From: Nymphaea colorata
Lineage: Eukaryota > Streptophyta > Magnoliopsida > Nymphaeales > Nymphaeaceae
Length of the DNA stretch: 60,000 nucleotides
Assembly (NCBI RefSeq): GCF_008831285.2
Contig: NC_045139.1
Span: 32,649,706 to 32,709,705, forward strand
Direction: 5' to 3'
A program made the translations under genes and the position numbers. The notes beneath the pieces were generated by a model. It searched no databases. It was given only the letters and a program-made list of their open reading frames with translations, and was not told the DNA's origin. Shown piece by piece: positions 23,124 to 34,439 of this stretch (position 1 is the first letter of the stretch; every line of letters begins with the position of its first letter).

Positions 23124-24254
23124 ATGACATTAAGAGTGGGAGCCTCTGAATTAGCTAAGATTGAAAAACTGAATGGGACAAATTTCCATGCATGGAAGCG
23201 TAGGATAATGGTGGCATTGACTTTAGAAAGACTCATTTATATGATCAACCAGCCGTTTCCTACTTTAGGAGACAAACCTACAGATAAAGAAAAAAGGGCA
23301 CATGAGTCCTTTACCACTGATGATCTGATGGCTAAAACCATCATGTTAGCCTTCATGAAAGATGATCAGATCAGAGTATTTGAAGATTGTCCAACTGCCA
23401 AAGAAATGTTTAATACTATTTCTTCCAAATACAATACCAAGACTGCGATGCACGTACAGTTACTGTTAAAACAGTACAATTCCTATAGGATGAAAGAGTC
23501 AAAAAACGTAATGGACCACATTAATAAGATGTTAGTCATGGCTAAAGATTTAGTCGTGGTGGGGAATGTCATATCTGACAATATGCAGATCAGTACAATC
23601 CTAAACAACCTACCTCCTTCTTGGGATGTGGCAGTTACTGCCTTGATTGTCCAATTTGATAATCTTACTTTAGAAAAGCTTCCTATACAGTTAGGTCTAC
23701 AACAACAACGTCTGACCAAGAGAAATAGAACATAATCGATGACAGTCCAGGAAAAACCTGCTGGTAGTCATGTGTCTGTAAAACCAAAACAATTTAAAAA
23801 TTGAAACGATGGCAAGTTCAAGAACAATTTTGTAGGTACTAAGAAATCTCAAGGAACTGTAGTGAAATGGTACAGATGCGGAAAGCCTGGACATATAAGG
23901 AAGAACTATAGGACAAAATTCTCAAATATGAAAGACAACAATGGTCAATGCAACTACGACAAAAGGAAGCCACACGGGGACTCTGACAGAGAAGTCATCT
24001 GTGTCGTATCAGAATGTCTTTTTGCAGATGGAGATCTAACTGGATGGTGGGTTGATTCGGGAGCTACTCGTCACATTGCAAAAACAAAAGAAGGAGTGAT
24101 CTACATGGAAAATTTGAGTCCGGGAACCCACAAGGTCTATATGGGAAACAACTCTTATTGTGATGTCTTGGGAATTGGGGCATATCATCTAAATGTATAT
24201 AACATGTGTGTACATCCATACCTTTACAATATTAGAAATCAAGGAACAACTTAA
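23124..24254 (+). pseudogene. Copia Gag-protease remnant with two in-frame stops
   Basis: The first 203 codons match copia Gag: an early LNGTNFHAWKRRIMVAL segment, then a region with FNTISSKYNTKTAMHVQLL and NNLPPSWDVAVTAL. After two stops in the same frame comes a zinc-knuckle segment reading WYRCGKPGHIRKNY, where the first and last cysteines of the usual CCHC are replaced by Trp and Tyr, so zinc binding should be lost. The protease start WWVDSGATRHI keeps the catalytic DSGA. The frame ends shortly after, where the rest of Pol has been deleted. Gag would form the particle that packages element RNA; this copy is dead. Confidence 0.88.
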
Positions 24255-24764
24255 ACTTCAAGTTTTATGTGGGCCGAAGGGGAGCTTGGACTCATGTAAG
24301 AGTCTAAGCTACGTCCTTAAAGCCATGTTAGAAGGTTCCTTTTGAAAATGTTTTTGAAAATAAGCATAAAATATTATTATTTAGTTTGTTGTAAGGGATA
24401 TATTTCTTCTACCATTGGGTATGTAAGAAAACAAGCAACATAACGAGACACTCGTTAGGGTTCTTAATGGAATGATTAAGAAGGAAACTATCGCAAAATA
24501 ACATGCAAATGCATATTAACATGTATATTTTCGTGAGGGTTTATCCCGGGTTGGACAAGTCCCAACCTCAAAAATTAATATGAAAATAAAGAGTCCCCAA
24601 ACCACACTCTCATTCCCACCATACATTCACACATAGGTAGAAAACCAAGCAACTATGCATGGAAAATATATAGACAACATTCAAGGAAAGAAAAAGAGAA
24701 AGAGGATGATGGAAAGTACAAGGTTCAATTAGGAGGGAGGATATGATGTAACTATGAAATGATA

Positions 24765-25455
24765 TGTCACCTCATCTTCTCATGTTCTCGGTGCACTTGA
24801 GTATAGCTTCTTGACTCTAAAATAGAGATTGAGATCTATCTCCTTTGGCCATGGGGAAATAGGTAATACAAGAAAATAAGAGGAAGCAAAAGAACAACAA
24901 GAATGTATTAATGGAAATAAAGAACATGATTAAAATGAAAGATCATCTCATTTTTCCATGCTCCCGGTGCACTTGAGCATAACCTCTTGTCTCTAAAAAG
25001 AGATTGAGTGCTACCTCCTTTAGCCATAGGGAGATGAAGATGAGGAGAAAATGTAGAAAGAAAAACAATACCATATTTAATAAAAGAGAAAGCATGATTC
25101 AATCACGAAATGAAAGATCATCACATCCTTCCATGCTCCGAATGCACTTGAGCATAGCCTCTTGTCTCAAAAAAGAGATTGAGTGCTATCTCCTTTGGCT
25201 ATGGGGAGATGAGGAAGAGAGAAAAGAAAATAACAAGAGCAAGACTATATTGAAGAAAGGAAGTAACAATAACAATAAGAATATATTCATGAATGGAAAG
25301 AACAACAATAACAAGAATACTTGAAAGAGCATGATTTAATCATAAAATAAAATATCATCTCATCTTTTCATGCTCCCGGTGCACTTGAGCATAACCTCTT
25401 GTCTCTAAAAAGAAGTTGAATGCTATCTCCTTTGGTCATGGGGAGATAAAGATGA
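24765..25455. repeat. Four-unit long-period tandem repeat
   Basis: Units begin near 24,765, 24,943, 25,111 and 25,355. Each contains GGTGCACTTGAGCATA or a close variant, then CTCTTGTCTCTAAAAAGAG and CTATCTCCTTTGG followed by a GA-rich spacer of variable length. They lie within the inferred gypsy LTR. Confidence 0.85.
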
Positions 25456-25781
25456 GAGAGAAAAAAAAAGAAATGAGATGGATGATGATTACATACCTCT
25501 AATGAGAAATGACCTAAGAAAGATAAACACATTCACTTGAAAATCCCTTTGAGTGAAGCTCCAAGATGATGTCTCCAAAAAGGTTGTAGCTTGCTCTAAG
25601 TTGGAGAGTGAAATGGAGAGAGGAAGAGGGAGAGAGAGAGAGCTCAAGAGAAACTCTAAGTCTTCAAGTGAGAATACACTATAGTTTCTCCCAAGTGCCA
25701 ATCTTACCCAAGAGAGGGGAAAATGAGAGGTATTTATTGAAGATTTTGGAGCCAAAACCCTAAATTTGAATTTTTTAACCT

Positions 25782-26290
25782 AAAAAGACTAAAATCACTC
25801 TCTAAAAGGAGATTTTTTGGTCAAAAGGAAGGGAAAATGGGTCTTGTCCACCCAAAAAGACTAAAATTACCCTCTAAAAGGAGGTTTTTTTGGTCAAAAG
25901 GAAGGGAAAATGAGTCTTGTCTACCCAAAAAGACTAAAATTACCCTCTAAAAAGAGGTTTTTTTGTCAAAAGGAAGGGCAAATGGGTCTTGTCTACCCAA
26001 AAAGACTAAAATCGCCCTCTAAAAGGAGATTTTTTGGTCAAAAGGAGGGGCAAATTGGTCTTATCCACCTAAAAAGACTAAAATCACCCTCTAAAAGGAT
26101 GTTTTTTTTGTCAAAAGAAAGGACAAATTGGTCTTGTCCACCTAAAAAGACTAAAATCACCCTCTAAAAGGAGATTTTTGGTCAAAAGGAGGGACAAATT
26201 TGTTTTGTCCACCTAAAAAGACTAAAATCACCCTCTAAAAAGAGATTTTTTGGTCAAAATGAGGGGCAAATGAGTTTTAAATGATCGATT
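25782..26290. repeat. Seven-unit tandem array with a 71-73-bp period
   Basis: AAAAAGACTAAAAT begins units at 25,782, 25,854, 25,927, 25,999, 26,071, 26,144 and 26,215. Each unit also contains CCTCTAAAAGGAG, TTTTTGGTCAAAAGGA and a variant of GTCTTGTCCACC. Because the period is close to 24 codons, a repetitive open frame arises by chance. The array lies in the inferred gypsy LTR. Confidence 0.95.
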
Positions 26291-26519
26291 TGGATCTGAA
26301 CTTGGGTTTTGGATCTAATTTGGATATGGAAGTTGTATTTTGGATTTAATTTGGATCTAAATTTGAGTTTCGTGCTTGGATAAAACATCATAATCTTTTA
26401 AAAAAATTTGGGGTGATTACAGATGCCCCTTTTTGTTAATAAGCCGGTGTTAACCGTGCTTAGTAACAAAGATAAGCGCCACAAATTTTTCAAACAAGAC
26501 ATTTTCATAGAGATGTTTT

Positions 26520-26775
26520 AGGCTTTACTCCTTACCTGAATGAGTTGTTTGAGCTTAAATTGCAGATTTAACCCCTTACCTGCACGGGTTTGCTGATTTC
26601 AAATTCAGGTTTAACCTCCCTGAATGGGTTGCCTTGACTTGCATCACAAGTTGAACCCTTTAATTGTGTGGGTTGCTTTGGCTTGTAGCACAAGTTTAAC
26701 CCCTTTGCCTGCATGGGTTACTTTGGCTAGCATTGCAGGTTTAAGCCTTTACCTGCACGGGTTGCTCTCAAGCCC
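26520..26775. repeat. Degenerate tandem repeats in the 3' region of the gypsy element
   Basis: About four imperfect units of roughly 60-65 bp each contain variants of TTTAACCCCTTACCTGCA and GGGTTGCTTTGGCTTG. They lie between the end of integrase and the polypurine tract. Tandem repeats in this position are known in Tat/Ogre elements. Confidence 0.75.
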
Positions 26776-26910
26776 TGAGCGATAATAATAATAATAATAA
26801 AAAAAGTCCTAGTGTAATTGTCATGTTTTACGACTGAGAAGAATCTAAATTGAATAGTCGATGTGGAAACGCAAATGTTTTACATTGATTGGAAAATGAA
26901 TACAAGAGAA

Positions 26911-28194
26911 CTAGACATAAAATTTCTTGAGGTGAAGGGCATTAACATGATCGACAAGTTCCACCCCATCAACATTAATTATTTGGTATGAATTGTGGGG
27001 CAAAGCTTCCTTAATGACATATGGGCCTTCCCAATTTGGTGCCCACTTGCCTCGTGGTCACCCTCTCAGGTACACTGCAGATCGTAGGACTGAATCATAC
27101 ACTTTGAACTGTCTCTCGATAACTGACTTGGCAAATTGTCTGGCTACCCTTTGGCGATAAGCTTCAGCATGTTCAGTCGCTTTTAACATCTTTTCATCTA
27201 GCAAATCGAGCTGCATTAGCCTTTTCTGCTGATATTGAGTAAGAGGGAGTTCTATAAGGGAAGCAAACATCAAAGCAGGTTTCAACACATGTAATGGTAG
27301 AACCACTTCTGTTCCATAGACTAGCTCTGCTGGAGTGGCATTTGTTGGAGTTCTCATAGTGGTGCGATATGCCGATATGCCCATAGAGCGTTATGCATCT
27401 TTTCATGCCAATCTCTTCCAGTTTCTACTGTCCGTTCCAAGATGCGGATCAGGATCTTGTTTGTAGCCTCTACTTGCCCATTGCCTTGGGGGTAATAAGG
27501 AGCTGAAAAATGGTGCGTGATGTGGTACCTGCTGCACAATTGCCTCATCTTTTCATTTTTAAAATGAGTTCTGTTGTCAGATACTATATCATGAGGGACT
27601 CCATATCTGCAAAGAAGATTTTTGTGAATGAAGGACATTACATGACGTCCTTCCACTGTTCTGAGTGTGACGACTTCTACCCACTTGGTAAAATAATCCG
27701 TTGCAGCAAGAAAATACTTATGGCTGTTAGAAGCTACAGGAGATCGGTCCGACTACATCAAAGGCCCACACTGAAAATGGCCAAGGAAATGTCACAGAAT
27801 GCAAGTGCGAGGCTGGCGCATGAATCACTGGAGCATGCAGTTGGCATTCTTTGCATCTTTTGACAAATTGGTGACAATCTTTTTGCATGGTAGGCCAACA
27901 ATACCCTGCTCGAATTATTTGTTTGGTGAAGGTTTGGTAACCAACATGGCCCCCATAATCTCCTCGATGTGATTCTTCGATTACTTCCTTTGCCTCATCT
28001 TCATCAAGGCACCGAGAGTATTCAGTGCTAAATCTACGTCTGTATAATACCCCTGCTAGGATAAAGTACCTCGCTGACATACGTTGTATTGTTTTTTGTT
28101 CATTTTTAAGCATTTCAGCTGGGAATTCTCCGCTTTCAATGTACCTTTTGATGTCATGGTACCAAGGCGTATTCCTCCTGGATGTGATGAACAT
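26911..28194 (-). pseudogene. Gypsy integrase with three frame breaks
   Basis: The zinc-binding N-terminus (27,727-28,194) has HRGDYGGHVGYQTFTKQI and CKECQLHAP. The catalytic core follows in another frame (27,354-27,656) with SDNRTHF and PYYPQGNGQVEATNKI, the latter holding the catalytic glutamate. The C-terminal part (26,911-27,384) includes TPAELVYGTEVVLPLHV and then PRGKWAPNWEGPYVI, ending at a TAG at 26,911-26,913. The break inside the ALWAYRTT motif is caused by an exact 8-bp tandem duplication, CGATATGC, at 27,365-27,380. Integrase would insert the cDNA copy; this one is inactive. Confidence 0.9.
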
Positions 28195-28765
28195 GCGCCA
28201 TCATTTCAAAAGCAGGGAGTTCTAATCTTCCAATCTCAAAAGAACGGATGGCTTCATTGGTTCGAAAAGTGATGGTCGATCCTAAGCTCGCGAGGCCATC
28301 CGCAATAGGGTTGCCTTCTCTCTTTACGTGAGCCAATTGTACTTCTTCGAATTGACAGATTAAGGAGGTAGCAATTTCTTGATATGACACCAACTTTTCA
28401 TCATTGACTTGCCATTCTCCATTCACTTGGTTTATAATAAGCTGAGAGTCGCCGAAGGCATGCACTCTTTTCACTTGAAAACTCAATAAAGAACGAAGTC
28501 TTTGTATGAGGGCTTCATATTCAGCCATGTTATGGGTACATGGAAAATCAAGTTTTAAAGAGTACATGATCATTTCGCTTTCTGGAGTGATGAGTAAGAT
28601 GCCTATGCCTGCTCCCATCATATTTATGGACCCATCAAAGTACATCTTTCATGTCGGAACCGTTTCCAATCTTAATACATGTTCATCTGGAAACTCATCA
28701 TTTGTTCTGATTTCTTCGTACTGAAGGAAGTCTACTAACTAATCCGCAATTGCTTGTCCTTTGAT
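28154..28765 (-). pseudogene. Second (archaeal-type) RNase H domain of the gypsy element
   Basis: In the same frame as the upstream domains but after further TAG and TGA stops, this segment reads MYFDGSINMMGAGIGI, then NMAEYEALI, GDSQLIINQ and ADGLASLGS. Those are the acidic active-site blocks of an RNase HI fold (first Asp, Glu and Asp in place). A connector sequence with IKGQAIAD lies before it. A second RNase H here marks Tat-lineage elements. A frameshift near 28,170 separates it from integrase. Confidence 0.9.
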
Positions 28766-30358
28766 TTACTTTTGAGACACATATTCAAGATCATATTGCA
28801 TTAACAGAACTTGCCATTTGGCGATACACCCATTAAGGAATGGTTGTTCCAAGATGTACTTGAGACGATTTAGTTTGGAGAGTATCTTGACCACACAAGC
28901 TAATAAATAATGTCTCAACTTCTGACACATCCAAACCATTGCCAGACAAGTTTTCTCTATTGGAGAGTACTTCTTTTCGTATTGAACAAAAGTCTTGCTA
29001 ATGTAATAGATTGCACGTTCGATGCGACTTCTTTCCTCATATTGTGCCAAAAAGCCGCCACATGCTGACTCATTCACTGTGATGTAAAGCAGCAATGGTC
29101 TACCAAACGTTGGTGGTTTTAGAATTGGTGGATTTAGAAGGTATTTCTTGATCCTTTCGAATGACTGTTGGCATTCAAAACCCCATTCAAACTTGACACC
29201 TTTCCTCAGCAGCTGGTTGAATGGTTCGCATCTCATGGTCATATTGGAAATGAATCATCTGATGGATTAGATTCGTCCTTGCAAGCTTTGCAACTCCTTG
29301 ATATTGGTAGGTGGTGGCATATCGATTATTGTCTTAGCTTTGGTAAGATCCATTTCAATTCCCTTCTTACTGACTATGAAACCCAACAGCTTGCCTGACT
29401 CAACCTCAAACACACATTTTTGAGGATTCAGGCGAAGCTTGTATTGTAAAAGCCTCTCGAATACTTGGGCAAGAGTTTCAATGTGATCTTCTCTTGTCTT
29501 AGATTTGATCAATATGTCATCGATATATGCATCCATGATTTTATGCATCTGGTCATGGAAGATGGCAGCCATGACTCTTTGATAGGTTGCTCCAGCATTC
29601 TTCAACCCAAATGACATTACCGTGTAACAAAAAGTGCCCCAGGGTGTAGTAAAAGCGGTCTTAGGTTGATCTTTGACTGCTAATTTAATCTGATTATATC
29701 CCGAATATCCATCCAGGAAAGAAAACATTGCATGACCTACAATACTGTCTACCAATAGATCAATGTCTGGAAGAGGATAATCATCCTTTGGTGTGGTTTT
29801 GTTCAAGTCTCGAAAGTCAATGCACAACCTGACTTTACCATTTTTCTTAGGGACCACCACGATGTTCGCCAACCATTCGGGGTAATCAATGACACAAATG
29901 AATTTGGCCTTTAGCAAGTCCTCTAGTCCTTCTTTTACAGGGCCTTCTAGTCGAGGGTCAAGTTTGCACAATTTTTGCTTAATCAGCTTGCAGTTAGGAT
30001 TTAAGGGCAAACGATGTTCGACCAACTGGGGGTCTAAGCCTGGCATATCTTTATAAGTCCAAGCAAAAGCTTATTGGTTACTTATAAGAAAGTCCACCAA
30101 TCTTTTCTTCTCATCCACTGACAAACTGGTGCCAATTTGAAGAATTTTAGGATCTTCACTGGTTCCAATATTAATTTCTTCAATTGGATCCTTAACCAAG
30201 GATGAAAGATGTTCTTGTTTTTGAATCTGAGTGAATTCTGGTAATTCTGATTCGGGTATTGCCATAGGTTTCATTTCACCATCTGCTTGTTCGATAAATG
30301 CTTTCTGGGGGACTTCTAAGGAAAAAGAATAAACTGAGACATATTGAGTTCCGACATC
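28766..30358 (-). pseudogene. Gypsy reverse transcriptase and first RNase H
   Basis: The reverse transcriptase (29,267-30,046) shows VVPKKNGKVRLCIDFRDLN, DYPLPDIDLLVD, FLDGYSGYNQI, FTTPWGTFCYTVMSFGLKNA and the catalytic YIDDILIKS, so all active-site aspartates are present. An upstream in-frame segment (30,047-30,358) belongs to the connector before the domain. The first RNase H (28,766-29,242) keeps YYISKTFVQYEKKYSPIEK. Two in-frame stops, TAA and TGA, separate it from the reverse transcriptase near 29,245-29,269, and a further TAA ends it at 28,766. No frameshift is needed across this part. Confidence 0.9.
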
Positions 30359-30390
30359 CTGTAAAAAGGATAAAGGAAAGAGTTGGATGA
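30350..30390 (-). promoter_or_regulatory. Candidate splice acceptor upstream of the gypsy reverse transcriptase
   Basis: On the - strand a long pyrimidine tract (CTCTTTCCTTTATCCTTTTT) ends in ACAG at 30,362-30,359. The coding frame of the reverse transcriptase connector can be read back exactly to the next base, 30,358, and no farther with confidence. Ogre elements are known to have an intron between protease and reverse transcriptase. I infer that this may be its 3' end; the donor was not found. Confidence 0.4.
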
Positions 30391-30574
30391 AATTAAAATC
30401 GACAACAAAAGATTACTTGTATTTGCATATATATATATAAAAAAAAGTTCTTAGTTCATAGAATGGGTCCTCTCATGAGACCAAACAAAAAGATGTTTAA
30501 AATTACAAAATTCATGGGATGATTTTGAAACAAAAGCGAATACTATTAGCCCCCAAGATCTTCTTCAAATTCCT

Positions 30575-31480
30575 TCATGATATCCCAGTCCTTTCATGTT
30601 CATCTGAAAAGAGATGCTAATCAGTTGCAAGATGCTATCTTCATTTTTCTCGAGGCTGAATGGACATTAGCCACCTTTCAGCAGCAACTGAAAACCCTTA
30701 GGATTTTCATGAAATGAACATACAATGGGTGTTCTTGGTAATTTGCACGATTGCTTGAAATAGTATAAGCATTCCCAGATGGTTCCCCTATCTCCATGTT
30801 CTGCGTTCGCCTACCAAGCAAGCTGAAAATTTTCAAATGAATGGAAAAGAGCGACAAGCACGAACAGGGGCAAACAAGGAAAAAATGAAAGACCGAGAAC
30901 ACATCTTACAGAAATAAAAGATTTGTTATGAGCCGTAAACGATGCCAGTGTCGATGAAAACGAACGGTTTACGTGCAGAAATTTCGGAATTAGATCAAAG
31001 AACTCAAATTCAAACACCGAGTGCCTAGGGGTTCAATCTCGACAAATTCGCTCCTTCCACCAAAAACTAAAACACCTCGGGCTCCCTCAAGAGGCAAAAC
31101 ACACAGAAATCCAGAAATCTCTACCGGAAGCTAAGCCGACTGCATAAGCAAGCACAAAGCAAGTAAAAACCATAACCATGCGAAACGTTCTCCACGAACT
31201 TCTAGAGTTTAGTGGAACCTCTACGCCAAGCAGAGAGGACAAAAAAAAAAAAATGAAAAGAAGCGCTCGAATTCGGAAATAGTCTGGAGGAAATGGCCGC
31301 TCCTTCCGAAGCCCGAGACATGCTCCTAACTATTCTCCTTCCTCGGAGCCTTCTCCGGAAGAGAGAGAGAGAAAGAGATCTTCCACCTCCTCTGCGTCTT
31401 CTTCCTTCTGGGAAAGCGGGGGCTGCGTAGGACGACAGATGAGCTTATGAAAAAGTTTCACACGTGGCGCATTTATAGGG
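30575..31480 (-). promoter_or_regulatory. Promoter- and leader-like region on the - strand
   Basis: Reading on the - strand, a TATA-like TATAAAT (31,477-31,471) is followed within a few bases by a G-box, CACGTG (31,466-31,461). A GC-richer, CT-rich leader comes next. Further on, an AAAATTTTCAG acceptor (near 30,825) precedes an ATG opening a 39-codon frame that begins MEIGEPSGNAYTISSN (about 30,800-30,682). I do not recognise the product. It could be a captured 5' end of a host gene, or the start of one interrupted by the gypsy insertion. Confidence 0.35.
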
Positions 31481-32356
31481 TGGGAGAATTTGCCTCCTGT
31501 GAAGAAATTTCTGAATTTATGGGGCCAGGAGAAGAATTTGTGACAGACAGGAAAGTGACACTACTGATAGGGAAATTTTCACTTAGGATTCTGCCTTTGT
31601 CTCATAATTCGGGAAGCATCGTCACTTTCTGATCTTTCGCGCGAGCCTCGCTCTTTTAGCAAAGGCCCTTTCAGTTTATGTGCTCAAGCAAAAGTTCACG
31701 AGTTCCTTCAGCTGGGCATGAGAATAGAGCAGTCTCTCTGTGGGCGGGCAGGATCTCATCCTTCTGTATCGTACCGGATCGGTTTCCTCGTATCGTCCTT
31801 GCGACCGTGCACTTCGAAACCGGTGGCTTACCTATAAAAGTTTTTACTATAGTTGCTCGGGAATACTTCTGTGAAACGCGTCAAATTTTAGAAAGGGAGT
31901 TGACTATATAGAAGTATTATCCCTCATGAAATTTGATATGTTATAAAACTGTATCCATCATATGTAGGAGATGTCTTGTTTTTCAATCATGAAACCTTAT
32001 ATCACATAGTTAGAATCTCGACGAAAATAACTGTACAAATTGGACTTTTAAAATACAACCACATAATTGATGTAATTTTGGGAAAAACTCCACTTTTAAA
32101 TTACATCAAACCTCTGGAAATAAGAAATTGAAAAAATATGTTCAATTGTGGAGCCGGTTTGACAATAAAAATATTGGAGCAAATTCATAATATAAGTGGG
32201 ATAAGGTGATTTGCTGGCTTAATGCACATAGGTGCTATGCTCTAAGCAGGCATAAGCGTTATGGCATTATTCAGGGTTTTAACATCGCTAAGAGAGCGAT
32301 AAAGTCTCTCGATTCGGGTGCATTTTTTTATATCCAGATAGAAAAACTAAAAATGA

Positions 32357-32396
<40 letters not shown>

Positions 32397-34439
32397 AGAA
32401 AGACACATGGCCTTTATATTATTTCATTTAAAATGCTCAGTGGACTTATAATCCGTTTGAATATGCATTAAATTAGTATTTTCTTTTTTCAATATTGAAC
32501 TGGGTGCACAAGATTATCAAGTGCTGGATCCAACCATGGCCTTTTTCTTTACATGCAGGTATCGTTTGTGTCAATGGGTCCAGAAAGGCACGGACATTGA
32601 TAGATAGGGGCTCTGTGGGGTATCTAAAACTTTAAATTTACATGCGGATCTCGGTGGACCTGGGTTCAATTATATGAGGTGCCCATGAGACCCGAGTCAC
32701 TGTCGTAAGGCCAACTGAAAATTTAAAATTTTCTCATATTTAAAACTATGGACGTTGCATTTCTAATACATTTGAAAGTCCAATTTTTTTTTTATGTTGG
32801 CATGCACGCTAGGGTACATACATCACTTATATAATATCTATCCAGATTTGAAAACCGTGGATCTCATATCAGAACTGTTTCTCAATGTCAACGAGTTTGA
32901 AATCCATTCTTTGTTTAAGAAATGGATTTTTCTCAGAACGGATCCCAGATCGGCCTCGGATCTAATGCTTCTTGAAGAAAACAAATGAATGAGGAAACAG
33001 GGGCTTCTTCAACCAAGGGTTGCAAATGGCGGGATGTGAAAGAAGGGTTTTGACATTTTTTGGTTGTATCATATCCAAAGTCGAATATCATCTAAATGTA
33101 CTCAGGTGCTTGCAGCTTACCCTCAAGTCAAACGGAGTCTTACCCTGTACCAACTTGGGTTGGTTTAATCTCATCAAATGAGGAACGCCTGTGCAGAACA
33201 GTGAGGAACCATTTGACAATGAGAAGAAGCAATGAACCTTTGGGACGGATTAATAGAACAACTATTGGCGTGATCAAATGCCTCATGCGGGTATGTTTGG
33301 TGATGTAACAGTGTTACTGTTTCATAAATTTGCCCTAAAGGTCAAAGCAAGTTCATGAAATGCAGTAACACAGTGTTCCATAAACATGCTCCAATTATAA
33401 GGATACATTTACAACACTAGCATATTGTTCTTATTGCCAAACAGCCCCCTAAAGAAGAGCACATTGGTAAGAATTTAGGAGTAAAACTTGATGGGTTGTA
33501 TTGGAGTCAGTATTGTAACCAGTATGAGAGCCATATCATTTTTGCAATTTGGGCCCGATTTTTTAATGGAATTCAGATTGATAACTCAATAGGTTTATAA
33601 TATATTTAATTTTGAAATTCATAAAAGTGTATTTTTTATTATTTTAGTGTGAAGAACTGAACACATGCTAGATTTGCTGATTGGGACTTAGTCAATAATG
33701 TGCTGCTAGAATTGGTAATTCAGTGGAAAATCCATTAAATTCATTGTTATTCACAATTTCTTCATGAATTGGATGTTTTTCCATCTTTAAAGAGAATATT
33801 CATATGAACTGATGCAATTGGAATCGGTGAAGACGTGATGGGAAAGCATTGTCTTCTTCTCAGTGATAGGTAAAATGATAAAAATGAGTGTCCCGAACTT
33901 GTCAAGTCGGTCTATATATTATTCTTTCTTCTTTTTGCAAATTATTATGGTACCAAGTTTCTTTATTGTTCTTACCAGTAGCAACCCCAAAATTTAAATT
34001 TATATGGATGGCTTATGACAATACACTTACTTATGTATATTGTGCTCTTTTTAGGTTGGGTTTGACCGTCTCTGTGAGTGGCTGTATAAAAGAAGTATGT
34101 TTTGGGAGATTATTAGTTTTTTTTTATTTGAATGTTAAAAACCATAAATTTAAGGTCGAGTAGAGGGTTCGAACTTAAATCGATGAATATGAGATCCTAG
34201 GGATCTAAGATCACTGCAGATTTCAGATCAATAATAGGATTTTAGATACACTGTTTGATTTGAGCTTCAATCATTAAGGTGTTAGAGCTAATACACTGGC
34301 GGGTGTATCCTATGGGTGTTTGATAGACTTCAAAAGGTTTTGGAGGAAAAGTTCCATACATCACGTTCATGTATTAAAAAAACCAAGAAGGTGATGCTTA
34401 CTTCACCCAACATACCAAGAAGCAATATTTTCTCCCTAA
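31481..34439. other. Intergenic sequence with one small transposon relic
   Basis: AT-rich sequence with a (TA)n run at 32,359-32,390. No gene is recognised; the open frames are short and lack family motifs. The only structured item is the small inverted-repeat relic at 33,289-33,450. Confidence 0.5.
33289..33450. mobile_element. Small inverted-repeat transposon relic (MITE-like)
   Basis: The left end reads GGGTATGTTTGGTGATG. The right end, inverted, reads GGGGGCTGTTTGGCAAT. AACAGTGTTACTG and CAGTAACACAGTGTT lie inside in partly inverted order. This is the usual look of hAT-type MITEs in plants. No clear target duplication was found. Confidence 0.5.

Larger units (their letters stand above)
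21251..24254 (+). mobile_element. Decayed Ty1/copia element: 5' LTR, primer-binding site, gag and partial protease
   Basis: A probable 5' LTR (21,251-21,616) starts TGTTGGATAGTGG and ends CTCCAACA. It is followed by the primer-binding site TGGTATCAGAGCTAGG at 21,618, complementary to initiator tRNA-Met. The gag frame starts at 23,124. Reading stays in one frame to 24,254 but is broken by stops at 23,733-23,735 (TAA) and 23,802-23,804 (TGA). After the protease start, integrase, reverse transcriptase and RNase H are missing and no 3' LTR was found, so the element is 3'-truncated or internally deleted. The left LTR edge is inferred from the TG start. Confidence 0.8.
24400..26421 (-). repeat. Probable 3' LTR of the Ty3/gypsy element, filled with tandem repeats
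   Basis: On the - strand a purine tract (AAAAAGGGG near 26,425) stands just before TGTAATCACCCC, which starts at 26,421. That arrangement is expected at a polypurine tract and LTR start. The LTR then runs to lower coordinates through two tandem arrays. Its far edge is not fixed; 24,400 is an estimate bounded by the copia remnant. The matching 5' LTR is absent from the window. Confidence 0.5.
26911..30365 (-). mobile_element. Ty3/gypsy element of the Tat/Ogre group, 5'-truncated
   Basis: The - strand order is reverse transcriptase, RNase H, a second (archaeal-type) RNase H, then integrase. The extra RNase H between the first RNase H and integrase is diagnostic of the Tat/Ogre lineage. Gag and protease are not found above about 30,365, so the 5' part is missing or lies beyond an intron (see the acceptor at 30,359). 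The polyprotein is broken by several stops and at least three frameshifts, so this copy is inactive. Confidence 0.88.

Noticed and set aside
25910-26167. Open frame with a 24-residue repeat (YPKRLKSPSKRRFF type)
   Set aside because: The period of 72 bp is divisible by three, so an open frame through the array is expected by chance; there is no start context or known family.
25782-26290. Regular 72-bp array considered as a CRISPR array
   Set aside because: There is no alternation of constant repeat and unique spacer; the whole unit repeats, and the setting is a plant retroelement LTR.
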